Shown one piece after another: positions 61,448 to 64,000 of a stretch of DNA of 64,000 bases. This DNA comes from Amycolatopsis bartoniae (lineage in GTDB: Bacteria > Actinomycetota > Actinomycetes > Mycobacteriales > Pseudonocardiaceae). The notes beneath the pieces were generated by a model, which saw nothing but the letters and a program-made list of their open reading frames with translations, had not been told where the DNA came from and searched no databases. Position 1 is the first letter of the stretch, and the number at the start of each line of letters is the position of its first letter. Location of the stretch: the NCBI RefSeq assembly GCF_014191255.1, contig NZ_JACHWH010000012.1, forward strand, positions 62,001 to 126,000. Reading direction: 5' to 3'. The position numbers and the translations under genes are program-made.

Positions 61448-63564
61448 CCCCCGCGGCCTTGAACGCCGGGGAACCGGTGCCGGTCACCGCCGCGGGCGGC
61501 ACGGCCACGCTCGTCGAGGGCAGCACGTTCTGCCTGTCCGACACCAGCGGGGACATCCGCCCCGGCACCTCGCACGGGTTGTTCTTCCGCGACGCGCGGC
61601 TGATCTCGCGGTGGGAGCTGCGGCTCGACGGGCAGCCCCCGCACCCGCTGTCGGTGCTGTCGTCCGAGGCGTTCGCGGCGCGGTTCGTGCTGCGCCGCAA
61701 CCCGAAGCCGGGCCAGGCGGACAGCACGCTGCTGCTCGTGCGGGAACGGCTCGTCGGCGACGGGCTGCGGGAGACGATCACGCTGCGGAACCTGGGTCGC
61801 GAGAACACCGTCGCGACACTCACCCTGCACGTCGACGCGGATTTCTCCGACCTGTTCGCGGTCAAGGAGGGCCGTCCGGCGCACGGTGGCGCGGACGCGA
61901 CGGTCGCCGGGTCGGAACTGCTGCTGCGGGACCGGTCCGACGGTTCGCGCGGCCTGTCGGTCAGCGCGAGCGCGGAACCGCTCGCGGGACCGGGCGTGCT
62001 GAACTGGCGCGTCGTCGTGCCCGCGCGCGGCGAGTGGTCCACCGAGATCGTCGTGCAGCCCACGGTCGGAAACCGCCGGGTGCGGCCGCAGTTCGACCGC
62101 GGTGAGGAGGTGGACCGCAGCGGCCCGGCCCGCAAGATCCGGGCCTGGCGGGACGTGAGCACGGCCGTCACGGCGGAGGACCCGGTGCTCACGCAGGTGC
62201 TGCACCGGACCGAGAGCGACCTGGGAGCGTTGCAGATCCACGACAGCAGCCAGGACGGCAGGCCGTTCGTCGCGGCGGGCGCGCCGTGGTTCATGACGTT
62301 GTTCGGCCGGGACAGCCTGCTCACGGCGTGGATGGCGCTCCCGCTCGACGTGGGTCTCGCGCTCGGCACGCTCGAAACACTCGCCGCGTTGCAGGGCAAG
62401 CGGGTCGACCCGCTGACCGAGGAGGAGCCGGGACGGATCCTGCACGAGCTGCGGCTGGGCCCGGACAGCGACCAGGTGCTCGGCGGCAGCCACTACTACG
62501 GCACGGTGGACGCGACGCCGCTGTTCGTGATGCTGCTGGCGGAGTGCTGGCGCTGGGGTGCCGACGAGGCCGGGGTGCGGGCGCTGCTGCCGGCCGCTGA
62601 CGCGGCCCTGGCCTGGCTGGAGGAGTACGGCGACCGCGACGGGGACGGGTTCGTCGAGTACCGGCGGGCCACCGACCGGGGACTGCTCAACCAGGGCTGG
62701 AAGGACAGCTTCGACGGCATCAACGACGCGGCCGGGCGGCTCGCGACCACCCCGGTAGCGCTGTGCGAGGTGCAGGGCTACGCCTACGCGGCCTACGTCG
62801 CGCGGGCGGAGCTGGCGGAGGCGTTCAATGACCCGGCGACCGCGGCGCGGTGCCGCGAACGGGCGGAGACGCTGCGCGCGCGGTTCGCCGAGACGTTCTG
62901 GCTGCCCGAACAGGGCTGGTACGCGGTGGCGCTCGACGGGCGCAAGCAGCCGCTCGACGCGCTGACCAGCAACACCGCGCACTGCCTCTGGTCGGGCATC
63001 GCGACCGACGAGCACGCGGCGGTGCTCGTCGAACGGCTTTCGGGCCAGGAGATGGACAGCGGGTTCGGGCTGCGGACGCTGTCGTCGGCGATGGGCGCGT
63101 ACAACCCGATGAGCTACCACAACGGTTCGGTGTGGCCGCATGACACGGCGATCGCGGTGGCCGGGCTGCTGCGCTACGCGCACCTGCCGGGTGCGGTGGA
63201 CCTCGCGCAGCGCCTGGCGACGGGGCTGCTGGACGCGGCGGCGTCGTTCGGCGGCCGCCTGCCGGAGTTGTTCTGCGGGTTCTCCCGCGACGAGTTCAGC
63301 CCGCCGGTCCCCTACCCCACCTCGTGCTCACCGCAGGCGTGGGCCAGCGCGGCACCGCTGCTGCTGGTGCGTGCGTTCCTGGGGCTCGAACCACACGTGC
63401 CGCGGCGGAGCCTGACGGTGCGGCCGCACCTGCCCGGCCGCTGGGGCCGGCTGAGCCTGACGGACCTGCGGCTGGGCGGGGTGACGGTGCACGTGGAGGC
63501 CGACCGCGAGGTGGCGAAGGTCCGCGGGCTGCCCGAAGGGTGGGAGCTGCACGGCGTGGAGTGA
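61444..63564 (+). CDS. Glycogen-debranching/amylo-alpha-1,6-glucosidase-type enzyme
   Basis: 706 aa. N-terminal debranching domain (about 20-210; STFCLSDTSGDIRPGTSHGLFFRDARLISRWEL), then an (alpha/alpha)6 barrel (about 230-690). WFMTLFGRDSLLTAW, LLNQGWKDSFDGI (catalytic acid candidate), and SYHNGSVWPHDTAIA, with conserved W/H/D, match the family. GTG start overlapping the glycosyltransferase stop (GTGA). It would trim alpha-glucan or glycoside chains. Regulation through CIRCE links it to heat or folding stress. Confidence 0.9.
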   Translation: MTPAALNAGEPVPVTAAGGTATLVEGSTFCLSDTSGDIRPGTSHGLFFRDARLISRWELRLDGQPPHPLSVLSSEAFAARFVLRRNPKPGQADSTLLLVRERLVGDGLRETITLRNLGRENTVATLTLHVDADFSDLFAVKEGRPAHGGADATVAGSELLLRDRSDGSRGLSVSASAEPLAGPGVLNWRVVVPARGEWSTEIVVQPTVGNRRVRPQFDRGEEVDRSGPARKIRAWRDVSTAVTAEDPVLTQVLHRTESDLGALQIHDSSQDGRPFVAAGAPWFMTLFGRDSLLTAWMALPLDVGLALGTLETLAALQGKRVDPLTEEEPGRILHELRLGPDSDQVLGGSHYYGTVDATPLFVMLLAECWRWGADEAGVRALLPAADAALAWLEEYGDRDGDGFVEYRRATDRGLLNQGWKDSFDGINDAAGRLATTPVALCEVQGYAYAAYVARAELAEAFNDPATAARCRERAETLRARFAETFWLPEQGWYAVALDGRKQPLDALTSNTAHCLWSGIATDEHAAVLVERLSGQEMDSGFGLRTLSSAMGAYNPMSYHNGSVWPHDTAIAVAGLLRYAHLPGAVDLAQRLATGLLDAAASFGGRLPELFCGFSRDEFSPPVPYPTSCSPQAWASAAPLLLVRAFLGLEPHVPRRSLTVRPHLPGRWGRLSLTDLRLGGVTVHVEADREVAKVRGLPEGWELHGVE

Positions 63565-63606
63565 CCGCGGAGCCCGGAACCGCTTGGCACGGCGGGAAAA
63601 TCCCCG

Positions 63607-63618
63607 TGGTCTGGACCC
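63607..63618 (+). promoter_or_regulatory. dre-like box upstream of small secreted protein
   Basis: TGGTCTGGACCC contains GGTCTGGACC, identical to the core at 35043-35052. It is one base away from the DasR/chitinase core GGTCTAGACC and lies 124 bp upstream of the ATG. Weak alone. Confidence 0.35.
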
Positions 63619-63741
63619 TGCCGGGGCTGCTGTGGCTCCGGTGGGGGTCACCCGACGTGGTGGACCCGAGTTGCACCGGTTTTCCGCTGCCGGTAGGCCC
63701 GGGTATTCCCTTGCCACCGGAAAGCAAGGGAGGAAAGGGAA

Positions 63742-63945
63742 ATGCGACGGATTACCACAGCGGTGGCTGCTTTCGCCCTGGCCACGGGAACTCTGCTGGG
63801 CGTGACCGGGACGGCGTCGGCCGCCCCCACGTCGGTGTCGGTGGACATGTGCGTCGGCGGCGGGGGGACGCTCCTGTACAACGGCGAAGGCGCGGCGCTG
63901 TCCTGCTGGGGCGGCTGGTTCAACGGCATGCCGGTCAACGTCTGA
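63742..63945 (+). CDS. Small secreted two-cysteine protein
   Basis: 67 aa. A clear Sec signal (MRRITTAVAAFALATGTLLGVTG, cleavage after ASA near residue 28) leaves a mature peptide of about 39 residues with two Cys (DMCVGGGG and LSCWGG), Gly-rich and Trp-containing. GGGAGGAAAGGG precedes the ATG. No family recognised. Could be a surface or secreted peptide; the single possible disulfide and the WGGW motif are the only clues. Confidence 0.75.
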   Translation: MRRITTAVAAFALATGTLLGVTGTASAAPTSVSVDMCVGGGGTLLYNGEGAALSCWGGWFNGMPVNV

Positions 63946-64000
63946 CCGGGTCGTGCGGCACTGCTCCCGGAACGGGCGCGGTGCCGCACCCCGGTCACAC

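Overview
The window is very GC-rich (roughly 70% or more) with dense genes, strong G/C third-codon bias, frequent GTG/TTG starts, many 1-4 bp start/stop overlaps, an ANTAR regulator, a MmyB-type regulator, an F420-type oxidoreductase and a DivIVA-like protein. This points to a soil actinomycete, most probably Pseudonocardiaceae (Amycolatopsis-like). I see no tRNA, rRNA, insertion sequence, prophage or CRISPR array. It reads as chromosomal arm or accessory-rich sequence with many small two-to-five-gene units.

Layout. 1-3.0 kb: xylose-type ABC importer (xylH partial, xylG, xylF, minus strand) with two near-identical operators upstream. 3.2-7.3 kb: gamma-glutamyltransferase-like enzyme, PhoD phosphatase and a secreted SH3-like protein. 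7.5-9.7 kb: an operon joining a flavohemoglobin, a DivIVA-like coiled-coil protein and a group I truncated hemoglobin. 9.8-14.2 kb: a NanA/DapA-type lyase, a FadR-type regulator and a NanT-like transporter tied together by a shared operator, interspersed with repeat-rich non-coding DNA. 14.2-16.9 kb: rhomboid protease, PRPP synthetase, secreted esterase. 17.0-21.4 kb: a tightly coupled five-gene unit around a phosphosulfolactate synthase (ComA). 21.5-30.2 kb: a membrane P-loop/Sel1 protein, a YrdC-family protein, and several regulator/enzyme pairs (HxlR/SDR, HATPase/GAF-ANTAR, SDR/MmyB, MarR/YceI). 30.5-34.9 kb: form II CoxM-CoxS-CoxL molybdenum hydroxylase plus a TauE/SafE permease. 35.1-42.9 kb: GH16 glucanase, F420-type oxidoreductase behind a KstR-like operator, a cNMP-sensor histidine kinase coupled to a response regulator fused to a flavoprotein, SDRs and an MFS transporter. 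43.1-47.2 kb: SDR, Nudix, polysaccharide deacetylase, MmcQ/YjbR protein and a repeat membrane protein. 47.3-54 kb: chitinase (GH18) plus beta-1,3-glucanase (GH64) operon, an adjacent OmpR-type two-component system and a second GH18 chitinase with Streptomyces-type chitinase promoter repeats. 54-60 kb: PspC, Tag glycosylase, GNAT, amino-acid dehydrogenase with divergent LysR regulator, and an S9 peptidase. 60.2-63.6 kb: a glycosyltransferase plus glycogen-debranching-type enzyme operon behind a perfect CIRCE element. The window ends with a tiny secreted protein.

How the genes work together. Several secreted hydrolases (GH16, GH64, two GH18) form a fungal/chitin-wall-degrading set with related promoter motifs and a probable dedicated two-component system. 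The ComA unit looks like a small pathway making a conjugated sulfonate. The CIRCE-controlled alpha-glucan operon suggests that heat or protein-folding stress is linked to storage or compatible-sugar metabolism. The flavoprotein-output two-component pair suggests redox signalling.
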